Assembly: GCA_000708835.1 (NCBI GenBank)
Contig: DF237251.1
Span: 28,967-92,966 of the forward strand
Length of the DNA stretch: 64,000 nt
DNA from: Klebsormidium nitens
Lineage: Eukaryota > Streptophyta > Klebsormidiophyceae > Klebsormidiales > Klebsormidiaceae
Reading direction: 5' to 3'
Below are positions 47,001 through 58,989 of the stretch, piece by piece. Both the position numbers and the translations under genes were made by a program. The notes beneath the pieces were generated by a model. That model saw only the letters and a program-made list of their open reading frames with translations. It searched no databases and had not been told where the DNA came from. Every line of letters begins with the position of its first letter. Position 1 is the stretch's first letter.

Positions 47001-47638
47001 TGAATGCTGAAAGAAAGACAAGCTGAACTGAACGACAAACGGCCTAGATGCTCAACCTGACAAGTGAGCAAAGGGGCAGGAGATTATTTGGCGACTGATT
47101 GACAAGGCAGTGCACCTACCGAGTTTCCTGCCACGCCTGCACTGGCTGCAATGAATGGCTCGCACTTGAGGAACAAACTCCACGCCTGCTGTTGCGTCTC
47201 AGCATCCAGAAACAGCCGAGTCTGCAATAGAGCAACCAGCTACAAGCTCAGGATCACACAATAATCTTCTGGGGGTCAGCATCATGTTACAACAAGGATT
47301 TCAGTATTACCCACCACAAGAGTTGCATCTTGTAGCACTTGTTTCGCAGGTTCAGCACTCTCTTGGGGCCTTCCAAACCTTTGACGTTGTACCCACAGCA
47401 ACAAGGAGCTGACTCAGGGAACATCTAGGAGAATTGAGCCACCCTAACGCATCAGTTGCATTCTCACCTCGCACAGCTCCTTGAAGCGCTGCTCCTGCTG
47501 AGCCAGGCTCCTGGCAAAGCGAGCCTCCATGTTGGGCCCAGGGGAGGCCACTAAGTTGACAGCTGTGCGAACACCATTGGGAGCAGGCTGAGGGGTAGGA
47601 TGCGGGGTAAACACAGGGTTACCCTCTGAAACCATCAT
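41065..47638 (-). CDS. RBR: Retinoblastoma-related protein (RBR)
   Basis: Plant RBR binds E2F transcription factors and represses S-phase genes until phosphorylated by cyclin-CDK. Exons, minus strand: 47468-47638, 47120-47221, 46801-46916, 46559-46655, 46333-46379, 44435-45909 (with gap), 43717-44169, 43132-43308, 42607-42723, 42293-42434, 41986-42131, 41616-41734 and 41065-41263, about 1,100 residues. N-domain: EARFARSLAQQEQRFKELCE, TLTQLLRASNINLVDFFNEF, VEKRLQVKELQEDFVKL. Pocket A: TPFSSAMMTATWLRNVVAPL to LAWDRGSSMYTSLYTLRKAQ. A Pro/Gly-rich spacer follows, then pocket B with HIDQLLLCAIYGVCK (equivalent to the CSMYGICK region of Rb). The C-terminus holds SP/TP sites such as SPLKGHR. Start MMVSEGNPVF is the first in-frame Met. 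The frame stays open upstream without a Met. A frameshift and a GC-donor intron are noted separately. Confidence 0.9.
44948..44954 (-). other. Apparent 1-nt frameshift at a G7/C7 homopolymer in the large RBR exon
   Basis: Reading on the minus strand, pocket-A sequence runs in one frame through WLRNVVAPLPVDAPP. It resumes as LLVVFRSCDPDPGPAIIARA only after one extra base. The switch falls on a run of seven C (plus-strand G7). No splice signals surround it, so an under-called homopolymer in the assembly is the simplest explanation. Confidence 0.7.
45113..45223. repeat. Assembly gap (45160-45179, 20 N) inside a tandem repeat of the RBR exon
   Basis: Both sides of the gap carry related units (45113-45156 and 45187-45223). 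They encode HPALFAFPGHASP and HPAFAFPGMPSP. The coding frames on the two sides are incompatible with exactly 20 missing bases, so the true gap length differs and one or more units were probably collapsed. Confidence 0.75.
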
Positions 47639-48545
47639 GATGGCACCCGCTTGTTGTTGCTGTACCTTAGACACCTGTTCAAACAGCTTCCTGCCGCATT
47701 GAGGACATGCAGCTGTGTTGGCGCGAATTCCCCCTCGTGCTTGGCAGAGCAGAGGACTGATACTGGATATATGTGGTAAACTAAGATTACCAGGGCTCCT
47801 TCGTGATCGTCCTGCCACGAGCCGCTGAAGCTTCGACTCAATCAGGTCTGCGACTAAGGGATCCGAGCGGGGATAGCGTTCCTTGACAAGAGCGCTTGGT
47901 CTACGAAGACCGTGCTGCAGTGAATGTCAGCGAAGGGCTATGGTAGGGGCATTCAAGTCTCTTCAAGTTCAAGCCTGCGAAAGTCACGCCGGTTGACTCG
48001 ATCGGACTCAAAACCTTAAGACGATTTGGCGGGAACTTTCTGTAATCTGATTGGTGGAAGCGGTTCCTCCGTCGCGCCATTTTGAATGTACGGTCGAGAG
48101 CAGAGGGATCGGACGGTCAGCGATGAGATTTGACGTCATTGTGAGCTTAATTTGCGGAAGCGGCTCTGGACTCTGGAGTCTGAGGTGGAGCGGTAATGCC
48201 AGTATTCACAGTAGCCTACCCAACCATTATCTTGAGCCCTTTAGTCTCAGGCTCTACCTACCTAGTTGCCTCCACGTGTTGGGAACGCGCTTTGCAGATG
48301 CTTGCAGAGCTCTTGAGCCTCAGGCTTCGATCCCCTTTGCAGCAGCAAATGCTGTTCAGAGAGGGTCACTCTTCAGACTCTTCTTCATGCTAGGGAGGTA
48401 CCGGCCTTCGCTAAGTACACTTTGCACTCTGCATCACATCAGAACGTCCTGTTTCAGCGTCAGCATTGCGGCGGACCAGCCCATCGTGTATGCTGTTTTC
48501 GCTGTCCAGGATTGACCCAAGGCACACTCCACATTCCCGACCGGC
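47639..48545. promoter_or_regulatory. RBR/FLU divergent promoter with E2F and CCAAT elements
   Basis: This is the region between the RBR start (minus) and FLU start (plus). A perfect E2F consensus TTTGGCGGGAA lies at 48025-48035. About 15 bp further is ATTGG (CCAAT on the minus strand, near 48050-48054), and a second E2F-like core GGCGCGAC (minus strand) lies near 48072-48079. The arrangement matches S-phase promoters. 47468-47912 stays open in the RBR frame, but no Met precedes 47638. Confidence 0.65.
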
Positions 48546-51391
48546 ATGGCGCATTCTTGTGCAAAAGCAGTGGCTGGGCAGCTCGGACCACTTTCCTTAA
48601 CACTCAAGCCACAGCTAGGGCCAGCACGGTCTGGGCGCCCGTCTACCGCAGTTCCTGGACCACATGTGCCACTAAGAAAGCCAACTCCGGGATACAGGTG
48701 GAAATGCTCGGTGCACCAACATGCCTCGGAGAGTGCGTGTGAGGAACGACATTTGGGCTCAAGTTCAATGAAGGGGCCTCTGCAAGCTATGGTAAGCAGA
48801 CTGTTCAAAGCTTACCAATGTCAAAGCTGCTCTTTTATCCGCCCTTCCACCTGCGTTGTATCTGTCAGAGCGGAGGGAGTTGCTGCTGAATGCCCATCAT
48901 GCAGCAGCAAGTGTGGTCGTTGAAGTCTCCTAGTCACTGAATCAGGAGGGTGAGCTCGACAGTGTTTCTCAGGTCTGGTTCAGAGCACAATGCCACCCCG
49001 GACCGAGCTTCATCTGTAGGTTTTGGCAGGCTGCAGGTTTGTCATTCACGGCCGTAGTCAGTTTTCCAGTGTCTCTTTCGCATGGCGCCTCAACTGCTTG
49101 ACCGCTTTGTTATGAACCAGTCGCCATAGAATAATAATTGTTGGTTTGCTCCTGGTGCGCTGGCCCCTGCCCTGTGGCGGGGTGCTTTGCACTTGCTTAG
49201 TGTGGCCCTCACACGCACCGTCCAGCTGGGAGCGCCGGTCCTGGCACTACTGCCGGGGAGGGGCGCCAAGCTGGCCAACGCAGAAAGGCCGCTGTCGGCG
49301 GACGATCGAAAGTTTGCGTGATGAGTACTGCTTGACCACCCCGGTGCCGTGTGCAGGAACAGTCTGGCGCTCCTGCCCGCCCCCTGTGGCTGCGAGCGGT
49401 CCCCTTGGCGGTGATCGGCGCGTGCTGCTTGTGTGCGGGCGCCGCCTACGCGGTCATGCCCCCACAGGATTGCGCAGCCCTGCTGCCAGCAGAGGAGGTG
49501 CGACATCTCCGCTACCTTAGGAGTAGTTGCTGATCAGATTGTTCGAAAGGAGACACACGCTCAGACATGGCCACCGTCATTCTGTGTTTGGCCAGACCCC
49601 TGTCTGTAGGTGAAGTGACCGGAGACTTGCCGCCTGTAGCCGGAACTAATCATTTATGGGTCCTGGCAACACCTTGATGACCCAACGCCCGCTTGCAATG
49701 CAGGCGCTCGACGAAGCATTTGGCATCGATGCCAATGCCAACACGGTGGTGCTGGTTGCCAGTGTACTTGAGGCGGTTGCACTGATTGGGGCGGTGGTGG
49801 GAGGTGAGGCGCCACGCGTGAAGTTGCCTATGAGCGCAGCTTCCTGGCGGTCTCAGCCCTTCGCAGCAGTCCCGTTGCACATTGTTTCAAGCTTATCTTC
49901 GATGCCGAAAGTTGCAAAGATGTTGAGAGAATTCTTGCTACTACTTCCGAGTGATGCCTGGCCGGTAGGTTGGCTGGCATGCGTTTCTGGATGCCCGACC
50001 AGTGTGCGGGTGCGGCGCAGGCGTGAGTGCTCGGAACCGCAAGGAGGAGACGGACCGGCTGAACCAGCAGCTGCGGCAGATCAACCTGCAGCTGCGCCGG
50101 CAGGCGCGCGTGGAGAGCTACGCGCCGGGCCTCTCGTACGCGCCCGTCAGCGTGGTCAGCGGCAACGCGCTGGTGGCCGACCCGGCGCCCGTGAACGGGG
50201 TATCGCACGAGCAGGCGGATCTGCTGAAGCGGCTCAAGACGGGCAAGAAGTGGCTGCGCGAGCAGCGGCCCGCGCTGGCGCTCGAGGAGTTCAAAATCGC
50301 ACTGGCCCTGGCGCGCCAGTCGCAGGACGCCAACTGCGAGAAGAAGGCGGCCAGGGGCCTCGGTGAGGGCAGCAACACACGCCAGCTGGCTTACACCTGT
50401 CGAGGGTTCTGCCCTACTTCGTACCTTCGTCTTTCGTGAATTCTATCTTGGGAAGCTACTTGTACAACAAGCGGTACCTGGACGTTGTGTCCCTGGCAAT
50501 CGAAGTTGACAGCAAACTTATTTAGGCTGTGCACACCTCTCAGTGTGCCAAAGATTTTCACACCTTCACTGTTTGTGGATCGTCTAGCGCCCTAGCAGGT
50601 GACTAGGAGCTGGATTTCAGATTTTGGTGAGAGCATGAGGGTCTGGTGCAAGCGTCGAATGGACTTAGGCGATCCGTGCACTTGAGACGTATAGCCGGAA
50701 CTTACGAGCGGGGTGTGTAATTTGCATACGCAATTGGGGTTTGCCAAAGACTCGGATCGAAGCTCCTTCAAGAGCCACCGAGGCCAACCTTCTTCTTTGA
50801 GCGCGGGTTGCTTTCAAACTCTTTGAGAAATTTTTGCAAGCGGTGACGTCATGAGTACCCTATCTCCGTTTCGCCCTGGTATGTCCGTACGTGCCCTCAG
50901 CAGGATGAGACCGGTAACTATCTTTTTCCTCATCGGATCGCCGTTGACTCCCCTGGTTGCAGGTGCCTCCTGTCAACGCTTAGGTCGGTACAAAGAAGCT
51001 ATTGGGTATCACGAGATCGTTTTGAAGACGTCGGAGCGAGCGGGAGACACGTCTGGGGACTCGGAAGCATACGGAGCGATTGCTGATTGCTACACGGAAC
51101 TCGGGGATCTTGAAAAGGCAGGAAAGGTGGGCGATCACGGCTTGCCCCCCTTTTTCGAAGTTGACTGGCCGCAGGAAGTCAGAGGAGCAGTTCTGTGTCT
51201 GGACTGTTGCACAGGTGTCGAGTCGTGAATCACCGGAAGCCTTTTTCTCGTTCGTTTTCATCTTTCAATCCTACAGGCCAGCGCAAAGCAGATGTCTCAC
51301 GTTTTGACGTTGTTGGCTCCTCTCCTTGCAGTATTACGACCAGTACATTTCAAGACTACAAACTACCGAGAGTGTTGATCTAGACATTTGA
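48546..51391 (+). CDS. FLU: FLU (FLUORESCENT IN BLUE LIGHT)-like TPR protein
   Basis: FLU is a plastid-membrane TPR protein that binds glutamyl-tRNA reductase and shuts down 5-aminolevulinate synthesis in the dark. Six exons fit in phase: 48546-48791, 49357-49497, 49704-49803, 50021-50362, 50963-51126 and 51332-51391, giving 350 residues (Arabidopsis about 316). Exon 1 is a transit-like sequence. Exon 2 carries a hydrophobic helix (AVPLAVIGACCLCAGAAYAV) and exon 3 a second hydrophobic stretch (VVLVASVLEAVALIGAVVGG). Exon 4 begins a coiled coil ARNRKEETDRLNQQLRQINL, followed by VESYAPGLSYAP. The TPRs span exons 4-6: LLKRLKTGKKWLREQRPALA, GRYKEAIGYHEIVLKTSERA and EAYGAIADCYTELGDLEKAG. It ends YYDQYISRLQTTESVDLDI. 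These blocks match FLU closely. It is head-to-head with RBR. Confidence 0.9.
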
Positions 51392-52784
51392 GGCCCCTTT
51401 TGTGAAGCAGCGGGTACAGCTGGTTGGCGATCTCTGCTTAAAACTGATGATTGTTTTGTGGGTCAAGTGGTAACAGTGAGTTTAGGTTCGCGACTAATAC
51501 CAATCGTCGTTGACTGGTAAGCATTGAGTGCACGCCGACTAGCTCACCATGCAAATTGTGGTGGATGCGCTCAAGAGTACTGCTGAAGTCGCTCAAACAT
51601 GTCCCATCGAACATCTTCGGTGTGGATGCTACTATTCACTACCGATCCACTCATTGTTCGATTGTCCGGCGAACAATTCAGATTGCAAGATGACATCGAT
51701 CGCCCATTAGGCAGCCGAATCTATATATCTCCACTTCAAGCACTGCGGCAGGTTCGGATGCAGGATCGCGTCTAGTAACAGTGTCATATAGCCGCAGTGC
51801 TAACCATGTCTCACGGCCGGGTGGATCAGTAGAACAGTCGTAGGCGTGACTGTCAGTAACACGGAACATGTCGAAAAAGAAGTTGAGCTATACCAGGTTC
51901 TGTTTTGTCACGTACATTGCAACTAACTCGTCGCAATCTTTGAACACAATCTTAAAAGCCGAGTAGGAAGATGCCGGCCGGCCGATCTTAGTACATTATT
52001 GATAGAGGCCAGACTAGCTACGGGGCCCCTTTGCAGCTGCGCAGGCCCCGACATATGGAGTGACCATGAACTGCAAATACTCATGGACCTATGGTACTGC
52101 GTATGTTGCATGTGGTGGTGTGATTGAATAGCTTACGCAGCTGGCCCCCGCCTTCCAAGTGCATGATAAGTCATTGTACGACTCGCCAGTATCCGAAAGT
52201 GATGTCTTGATTGAACCGGATGCAGATATCCCAAGCTTTAAGTTGGTCTCGGGCCTAGAAAATACCGTCACGCACAATCACAGGCGGATGCATTAGTTGA
52301 GGCAGCTAGAGCGGTTACCGTATTACACAAACGTAGTCAATGACCGCGCTAAATACTGCGCCTTGGATGAGAGACACTAAACAAGATAGTAACGATTTTG
52401 ACCCTTTTGATCTGGGATCCCACAATTAAAGCTTGTAGCCGCGGCCTTCACGTAACATGTCAACATGGGTGAGCCTAGTCATGCACAGAATCAAGTTGGT
52501 AACTGCAGGGCTCTCGCAGTTGCATACGTCCAAGATAGTCACGGCGTTCAAAAAGAAATGATCAGCAGTATGCCGAAGTTTTGCATGAGTTTTCAAAGGG
52601 GACCACTCCGGCCACCCCTTAAGACTGCTTGCTAGCATGTACACGTCCATGCTTCCGAGCTGACTAGCTGACTAGCCAATCACACTGTTGAAGTGGCCAA
52701 GCTCTACGAGTTGACACTCTCCTAGCAAGCCACGCGCGGTTGAGAGCTCTGACGGCGCTGAGTTAGACTCCTGAGGCGTCCGCG
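51392..52784. other. Intergenic region, nothing recognised
   Basis: About 1.4 kb between the stop codons of convergent FLU and BAHD genes. No supported coding block, RNA gene or clear repeat was seen. Confidence 0.5.
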
Positions 52785-55700
52785 CTAAACGTACGGACGG
52801 TAGAACTGGCCGTCGTCCCACCTCTTGACCGGCGTCCGGGACGCCTTTGTGAAGCGCTTGAAGGCCGTGTCCGCGAGCAGCGCCCTCATGAGCCCCTCCA
52901 GCAGGCTGACGTCAGCGCACACTCCCCCCCCGTTCTCGTCGTATGCCGTCAGCAGCACGAGCCCGTCGGAGGCGCTCGACGAATGTGCTTGTCCGAGGGA
53001 GAGGGGCTGCCCGAAGCCCAGGTCGAGTGACGCGAGCGGCAAGTCTGGCGCTGACGCGATGCACACGTCAGGGCCCCGGTGGTGGTCTGCTTGGAGACGC
53101 ACGGCGGCGACGTCCGGCTGAGCGGTGACCCAGTCGACCGTCGCCTGGACGAAGCCCGAGTCGGCGCGCCTCACCGCCGCGCGCACCAGGCGCGCGCTCT
53201 GAGGTCACAACGAAAGGGCGCAGTTCAAAACAACAGTGACTCACAACCTTGAATCACATATACCTATGAACTCAGGTACTCCTTACAGACAAGTTGGGAG
53301 ACATGTTGGCGCAAGCCTTTACTCTGACTTAAAGTTGTGCAGTTGAAAAATCTACCTTCGTCAAAACAAGGGACTGTCCTTTGGGGGCCGATTCAGGAAG
53401 AGATATTAGGGAAATCCCATGCTCAAACACAGATTACTCTTACTCTCCTGTCCAATCCAGATGTGCACGTGTGAAGTTGCTCGAAGCAGGGGGGTGACGT
53501 TAGTGCAGCCGGTGTTTCCTCAGTGCAGCTGCTCACCCAGGTAAGCGGCTCGGCGCACAGGTGCTCGACAGCGATCGGTCCCGTCCGGTGGGGGATGAGC
53601 ACATTTCCGACGTACCCTGTTCGGATCGGGATGATCTTCCGCCCGTTCTGAAGAATCACCAAGCGAGTAACCTGCCGCAGAAGAGAGGCCCGCATAAGCC
53701 TAGCAATGTAAGAAGACGCCGGACTTGGAAACAAGTCAACAACGTCGCTTTCCATCTTGAAGTGAAAGCAGACACGGGTTCGCAACGATATTGTCAGATT
53801 GTGCCGTCATCCCGTCGCCTGGTATCAGATCCGTTCCCGTGAGGATCAAGAGCGACCCCGAAGCAGAATAAAGGTACGTGCTTACTTCGTTGGATTGACA
53901 ACACAAAGCGCCGCTTTCTGGTTTTGCGTTGACATACGTCTCTGTGAGCTACTCCTGAACATTTCTGCTTGCTTGCCTAAGGCTCGCCTTAATGACACCA
54001 ATCACGAGAACGTGCAGCCGCAACTGACGGCCTTCTGGTGAACCGTATGGCCGTATAACCGAGCCTTCATGACCTTTTTCCCCCAACGGGTTGCATGAAA
54101 TCGCTAGTCGACGGCTCTACCTGCCGGGATTCCGTTCGGGCCAGCCCCTTGCTGCGGTGATGGAGCGCCAGAGAAGCGCGGACAGCGCGTCGTCCGTCGA
54201 GGCGGACTCTCCAGCGGGCAGGTCCCGATCGGCCTCAGCAGTCAACTCCTGCCCCGGCAAATTTGGGAGACCAAGCCTGTCTGACCATGCCAAGAATGAT
54301 AGTAAGAAGCTGTTGCGAATCCTTGCTCTTGATTGATGAACGTTCGTCAATCGAGTTGACATTCGACAAACCGATGGATTCAGCTCCCTCAGCCAGCTGC
54401 TGAGGGAACGCTGTCCGCATTGCGTCAGACAAGCGGCCAACTCTTACAATCTTGAAATGAATCAGACGTGGATACAATCTTTGCAATAACGAGAGTGGGG
54501 CGGCGGCCTGACTTTGAGCTGGGCGGTTGGGAAGAAGCAGCGGTGGTGGATGACTTGGACCTGGGGGAGGCCTCTCGGGAGGAAGGAGATGAATGCCTCA
54601 ATGCGCAGGGCAAACGGAGGGGCGGTGCACAGGGCGGGGTGGTACCGCGACGCGAGCGGACGACCAGAAGCCTGAGGTGAGAAGAATGGTCCTGATTTGA
54701 GTGGACCGGTTCACAGTGCAGTCGGAAAAACAATTTGCATTACATGCTCGAGTCACGGGCAGTGCCACTTGTCCAGAGACCAGGAATTGTCATAGATCTG
54801 TGCGCATCGAGAGTGGATCTTGCGCGAGAGGAACCTATGTCCTGGTCAACGCTTTCAAGCATGGCGCGTAATGCTTCAAGAATCTGCATTGGGTACCGTC
54901 TATTAAAAGAACTTCCTCGAAACAGGCGGTCGATGTTCAGGTCGCACCTTGCTTCAGACCGGTTCGTCAGCGCAATGCTGCAAAGTGGACACAATCTGGT
55001 CTCCTAATCCTGACGTGCAATGTAACCATTAACCGAGAGACACCCCTAGAGGAGCCCTGTTCCTATATTCGTTCCTATATCCGTTTTCTCTTTATCCTTC
55101 TGGACAGCTCACCTGAAGGTTTGTGGGCCTCGCATACTCGAGCCCGACTGGCGGCTTCTCCCCGCGCATCAGATGAGCCCAGTAGCCGGCGAACGTAGCG
55201 GCGCCCCAGCCGTCAGTGAACATCGGATGGAACCCAAAGGAGACGCACAGCCGGTCGTCATGGAAGTGAGTCACCTGCGGTCGAGGAACGGAAATGCACG
55301 CTTCGGGAAAACGGAAAGGCACACTTCGAAGTTTAGTTCGACAAAATACAAAGTACTCATGCTTTGCAATTTCGACCCTGCCCTTCTGCGATCACAAACA
55401 CGGTGCAGGCAAATTACGTGCGATCCTGTACTCTAAACTTACGATGTGAAGGATCTGGGTCCGAACCATTCGTGAAATGACTCCGATCAGCGCTTTGAAA
55501 TACACCAGCTGAACATATCTCTGCTTATCTGCTCTGGTGAGGGAAACGAAGGATGCACTTTCATGGTCGGTCATCAGAGTGCCACACCAACTTTTCCGCT
55601 TCGCATCTAAAAATCCCCTAAACACAAAGCAAGCCCCGCTGCCTGAATAGACAGCCTCACACGCCCTTGATTCCGGCAATACCTGCATCAGTAGCAGCGG

Positions 55701-56840
55701 GACATCCCCACCCGCTCCAGGAACCTCAAAGGACAGCGGTTCCGTTCCGTTCAAAGTCACACCGGAACCCAGCTTCCGGGGCAGCGGCGAGTACGCCACT
55801 GCCGTACGGAACTGGACTCCTGCATCGTTACAGTCGACAGCCAGGTTGCCGCCATCGCGAGCCTGCAAAAGCGGGGGGCCAGGGCTGGAGACGAACGGAA
55901 AGGGACAACGGAAGCGCTTGCCGGTGTCACCTAGAGTCAGTGTGTCTCGAGTTTGGATGCGGTTAGCTTGTTGATTTGTACTCAGACCAGAGACCACACC
56001 GTGCATTCAAGGCAATCTTGCCCCGAGCGCAGCACTTTGGTCATGAGGGGATCCTTCGAAGCTTGAAAGGATAGCTTGTGTTAAAGAAGAAGAACGAGAG
56101 ACAACTCATGGTCAATGGCTGAAATGACAAAGCTGGGCAGATTGTTCGTCAGAATCTGAGATTGGGTTAGCCAGAGATTCGAATAGGGCTAGATTACTAA
56201 ACGAGCCGAGAATGCAAGTAGAACCTGTATTGTTTTGGCGAAGTCGATTCCCAGGATCCTAGGAGCGTGGCTTAAGCAGGTTGGCCCGTCGCTGAAAAGC
56301 TATGGAAGATACCCTTCGCTCGGTTCTCACCACGAAGCGTCCAGCCAACGGGGGAATGGCCACCAACGCCTCTGACAGCTTGATGCGGCATGTGGACGCA
56401 AATGTTTCGAAGTTTGTCTCTGCAAAAAGAAACCAAGCAGGCCAACCTTTGTGTTGAATAGTGTGAACAAACACATCAGGCACCAAGTGGTGGGAAAGAG
56501 AAGCGTTGGTGACTCGTTCTGCAGCCAGCAACATTGGCGAGCTTTGTCCCGATGAGGCTCCACACCTTCTTGACGTCTGCTTGTGAAAGACGCAGGGTAA
56601 AAATGCAAGATGCATGGTTTCCACATAACCGATAGTTGACTTTCCGGCATGGGGCCTGTTTCCACTTACCTTTTGGTAGCGGTGGCAAAAAGACGAGGAA
56701 GGGGGGGTGGTATGTGCGGCAGCGCCACATACAGTCCACAACGGACAGCCCCACCGCATGGCGCTTCGTGGGGGTGGCGGGCTGGACCAACACGGTGTTC
56801 AACACACGACATAGTGGCGCCGCACGAGTACGTGCAGGGG
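52785..56840 (-). CDS. BAHD-family acyl-CoA-dependent acyltransferase
   Basis: BAHD enzymes transfer acyl groups from CoA thioesters to alcohols or amines, for example HCT in phenylpropanoid metabolism. Exons, minus strand: about 56670-56840 (start unresolved), 56331-56419, 55683-55862, 55113-55274, 54513-54671, 54121-54248, 53537-53699 and 52785-53198. All internal phases agree and give about 480 residues. N-terminus: LVQPATPTKRHAVGLSVVDC. Then FASTCRIKLSEALVAIPPLA and GRFVARDGGNLAVDCNDAGV. The catalytic HxxxDG motif is HPMFTDG, around residue 150. Exon 6 has STDDALSALLWRSITAARG. The structural DFGWG motif appears as DLGFGQP in the last exon. The acyl acceptor cannot be told. No in-frame ATG is seen in the first exon (an ATG at about 56813 is out of frame), so a short upstream exon or a sequence error is likely. 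Confidence 0.86.
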
Positions 56841-58760
56841 ACAGGGCCCCTTAATAGCAGGACTACGGAAATATCCGACATATATGTTCGACTGGCCCGG
56901 GTTCGCGGCCGCGGCGCCCCCCCTCGATCGGGCCCAGTTGGCGCGACCTTACATTTCCACCCAACTCCGCCCCGGGCGTTGCACTTCAGGCATAGCCTAT
57001 GCGCCATAAGGCCATGGCAGCCGTTACCGTTCTCCTTTTAGCCGTTCCCGCTCACTCCGAGTTGGGCTGCAGGACCAGGTATTTTGAGCTACCTATACTA
57101 GTTGCCAGCGGTCTCATCCTAGCTGCCCAAATCTAGATTTGCGTCGCCTCGCTCAGGAGTCAGGGACACTTCTGCCAGAAGTTTTGGACGTCACCGTTGC
57201 TTTCTTCAAGGCGTTTCTGTTTTCGAAATGCTGATTGCAATGCTGCCTTGTCTCCTGACTTGTCTCCTGTAACTTGCTTCTCGAGAGTTCCAGGGCTGAC
57301 TTGAAAATTCAGGTCAACCAGGTCGCTAGTCAGAGGTGGCGCTGGCGAGGTCTGGCACGTTGCGGCAGGTCTTGGACCTGCCTGATTCTTCCCGACGTTT
57401 CTCGAAGAAGGCAGAAGATTCTTGCTGAGTCAGCAGCCTGATGACTCAGCACAGCTGGCGCCGGCACCCAATGGCGCTCTCTGGCACCCTCTGGCAGCAT
57501 TCTGAGCTCGATTTTATGGGTTGTCAGGGTCTTTCTCTTCATTTCTTGACAGAACAAAGGGTCCAAATCTGGAGGGAGCTCTGGACCAAGCTCGGAAGCT
57601 GGCAACCTGCGTTCAGCGCTTGGTGCATGCAGGCGCGTGGACATGCTCAGGTAAGAGCGACTTCCTTCTCATTCTTTCTGACAATGCCGAGGGCCTGTGC
57701 TATGTGCTCCAGAATGGATGCTTTCCAAGTCTCAAAGAGGGGGCGCTGGGCTGATGTCCAAAGTCGGGGCTAGCCCCTGCTTGTTCTTTTGAAGGGGGCT
57801 GCCCCCTCGCAGCACCAGGGCTGCCCTTAAAGATCGGGGTCAGCCCCTGCTTTCTTCCGTGGAGGAAACTGCCCCTTCACAGCGCCAAGGCTGCCCTCCA
57901 GAGCCAGGGGCAGCCCCTGCTTTTCAATGATTGGGGGCTGCCCCCTCGCAGTGGTTGCCTGGTTAGCAACTTAGAAACGTGTTTGTAGGCAACTCAATTC
58001 AATGATATATTCCACATGCATTCATGGGCATATGCATCTTGTGCAGGCTGATTGCTCTGCGACAACAGAGTGTGTGGACTGCCGCGTCGCGCCCCAGACT
58101 TTATGGTGAAGCTCTTGTTCCCGGGCTTGTCTGGTTCTGCAGCTGCCCAGCCCTGCATGCTTTCAGGCCTATGCTTCCAAAGTGGGACTCCTTCAGCCGT
58201 TGCCTACATCAAATGCTCACATGAGCTCAATCGCTCATTAGTGCGCCCCCAAACTCCGAGGAATCTCTTGATTGTTGTTCCCTCATGTTTTTGCAGCAGA
58301 TGGCAGAGACGCCCGTCACACCTCAACAACATGAACCAGCGGCGTCGTACTCTGATTAGATGAGCACGCTTGACTCAAGCGCTGCTTGCGTTCTCATTGT
58401 CCACTTCCACCTCCTACGGTCTAGATCCACTTTTGTGTCGTGTCGCCGACTGCGCGTACTCGAGGATTCCGTCGAGGCGCTCTAGTGGAGCGTTGTAATC
58501 TGCAGATCTATCATTTGGCAATGCGTTTGGACCCATCGTCTCGGTCTTCATTTTAAATCAGGGAGCACTCCGTTTGTATCTGGATTCACGTCATCTAAAG
58601 AAGCCTTCGCTTTGGGTTTGTTCCAGGATTATCGATCTCTCTTGCAACGTTCGATTAGATTTAAGCTCCTTTACCGCTGATCAAGATTCACCCAAGCCTT
58701 TACGTACTGAGCAAGCAGAAAGTCTTGCTTGCGTGGCTGATGCCGCTTTCGTGTCACAGG
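56841..58760. other. Gene-poor stretch with weak exon-like fragments
   Basis: 57551-57649 (after TTCTTGACAG, before CAG|GTAAGAG) has exon-like borders and reads TKGPNLEGALDQARKLATCV in one frame. No neighbouring exon with matching phase was found. The rest is repeat-bearing or featureless. Confidence 0.3.
57770..57951. repeat. Tandem repeat of GGGGCTGCCCC-type palindromes
   Basis: Three imperfect units of roughly 60-70 bp each contain CAGCCCCTGCTT, then (G)GGGCTGCCCCCTCGCAG or a variant, then GGGCTGCCCT. The motif GGGGCTGCCCC is itself palindromic, so the units can form short hairpins. Confidence 0.75.
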
Positions 58761-58832
58761 TTCACATTCGGCTTCTTTTCTAGGTTTCCATTCGGCTTCT
58801 TTTCTAGATTCACATTCGGCTTCGTTTCTAAG
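58761..58832. repeat. 24-bp tandem repeat, three copies
   Basis: Units 58761-58784, 58785-58808 and 58809-58832 share CATTCGGCTTC(T/G)TTTCTA. In one minus-strand frame they read as Lys/Glu-rich repeats, but no surrounding gene supports that. Confidence 0.85.
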
Positions 58833-58989
58833 TTCTGCTCCTACGTTGGCACCATTCTCTGCTTTCTCCCCCACGACCCACAGCCGGTAAGCCATTTTCC
58901 AGCTTCTCGTTTCGTCAGTTACCTCCTTCTCGTTCCTTTGGGGCCCGTTGATTGTCAGTGATGTGTTCTCGCTGACTTTTGGGATTAGG

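Noticed and set aside
48020-48080. Minus-strand ATG near 48080 opening MARRRNRFHQSDYRKF... as a first RBR exon
   Set aside because: The stretch is antisense to the perfect E2F site and CCAAT box, ends at a stop, and does not share frame with the RBR exon. Promoter is more likely.
48051-48515. Plus-strand 154-codon ORF upstream of FLU
   Set aside because: No family resemblance, overlaps the promoter region, and the FLU exons fit without it.
54235-54486. Minus-strand ORF reading LIHFKIVRVGRL... inside the BAHD gene looked like an acyltransferase segment
   Set aside because: It lies in the intron between 54513-54671 and 54121-54248. The phase-consistent exons join QLK to ELTAEADRD and leave it out.
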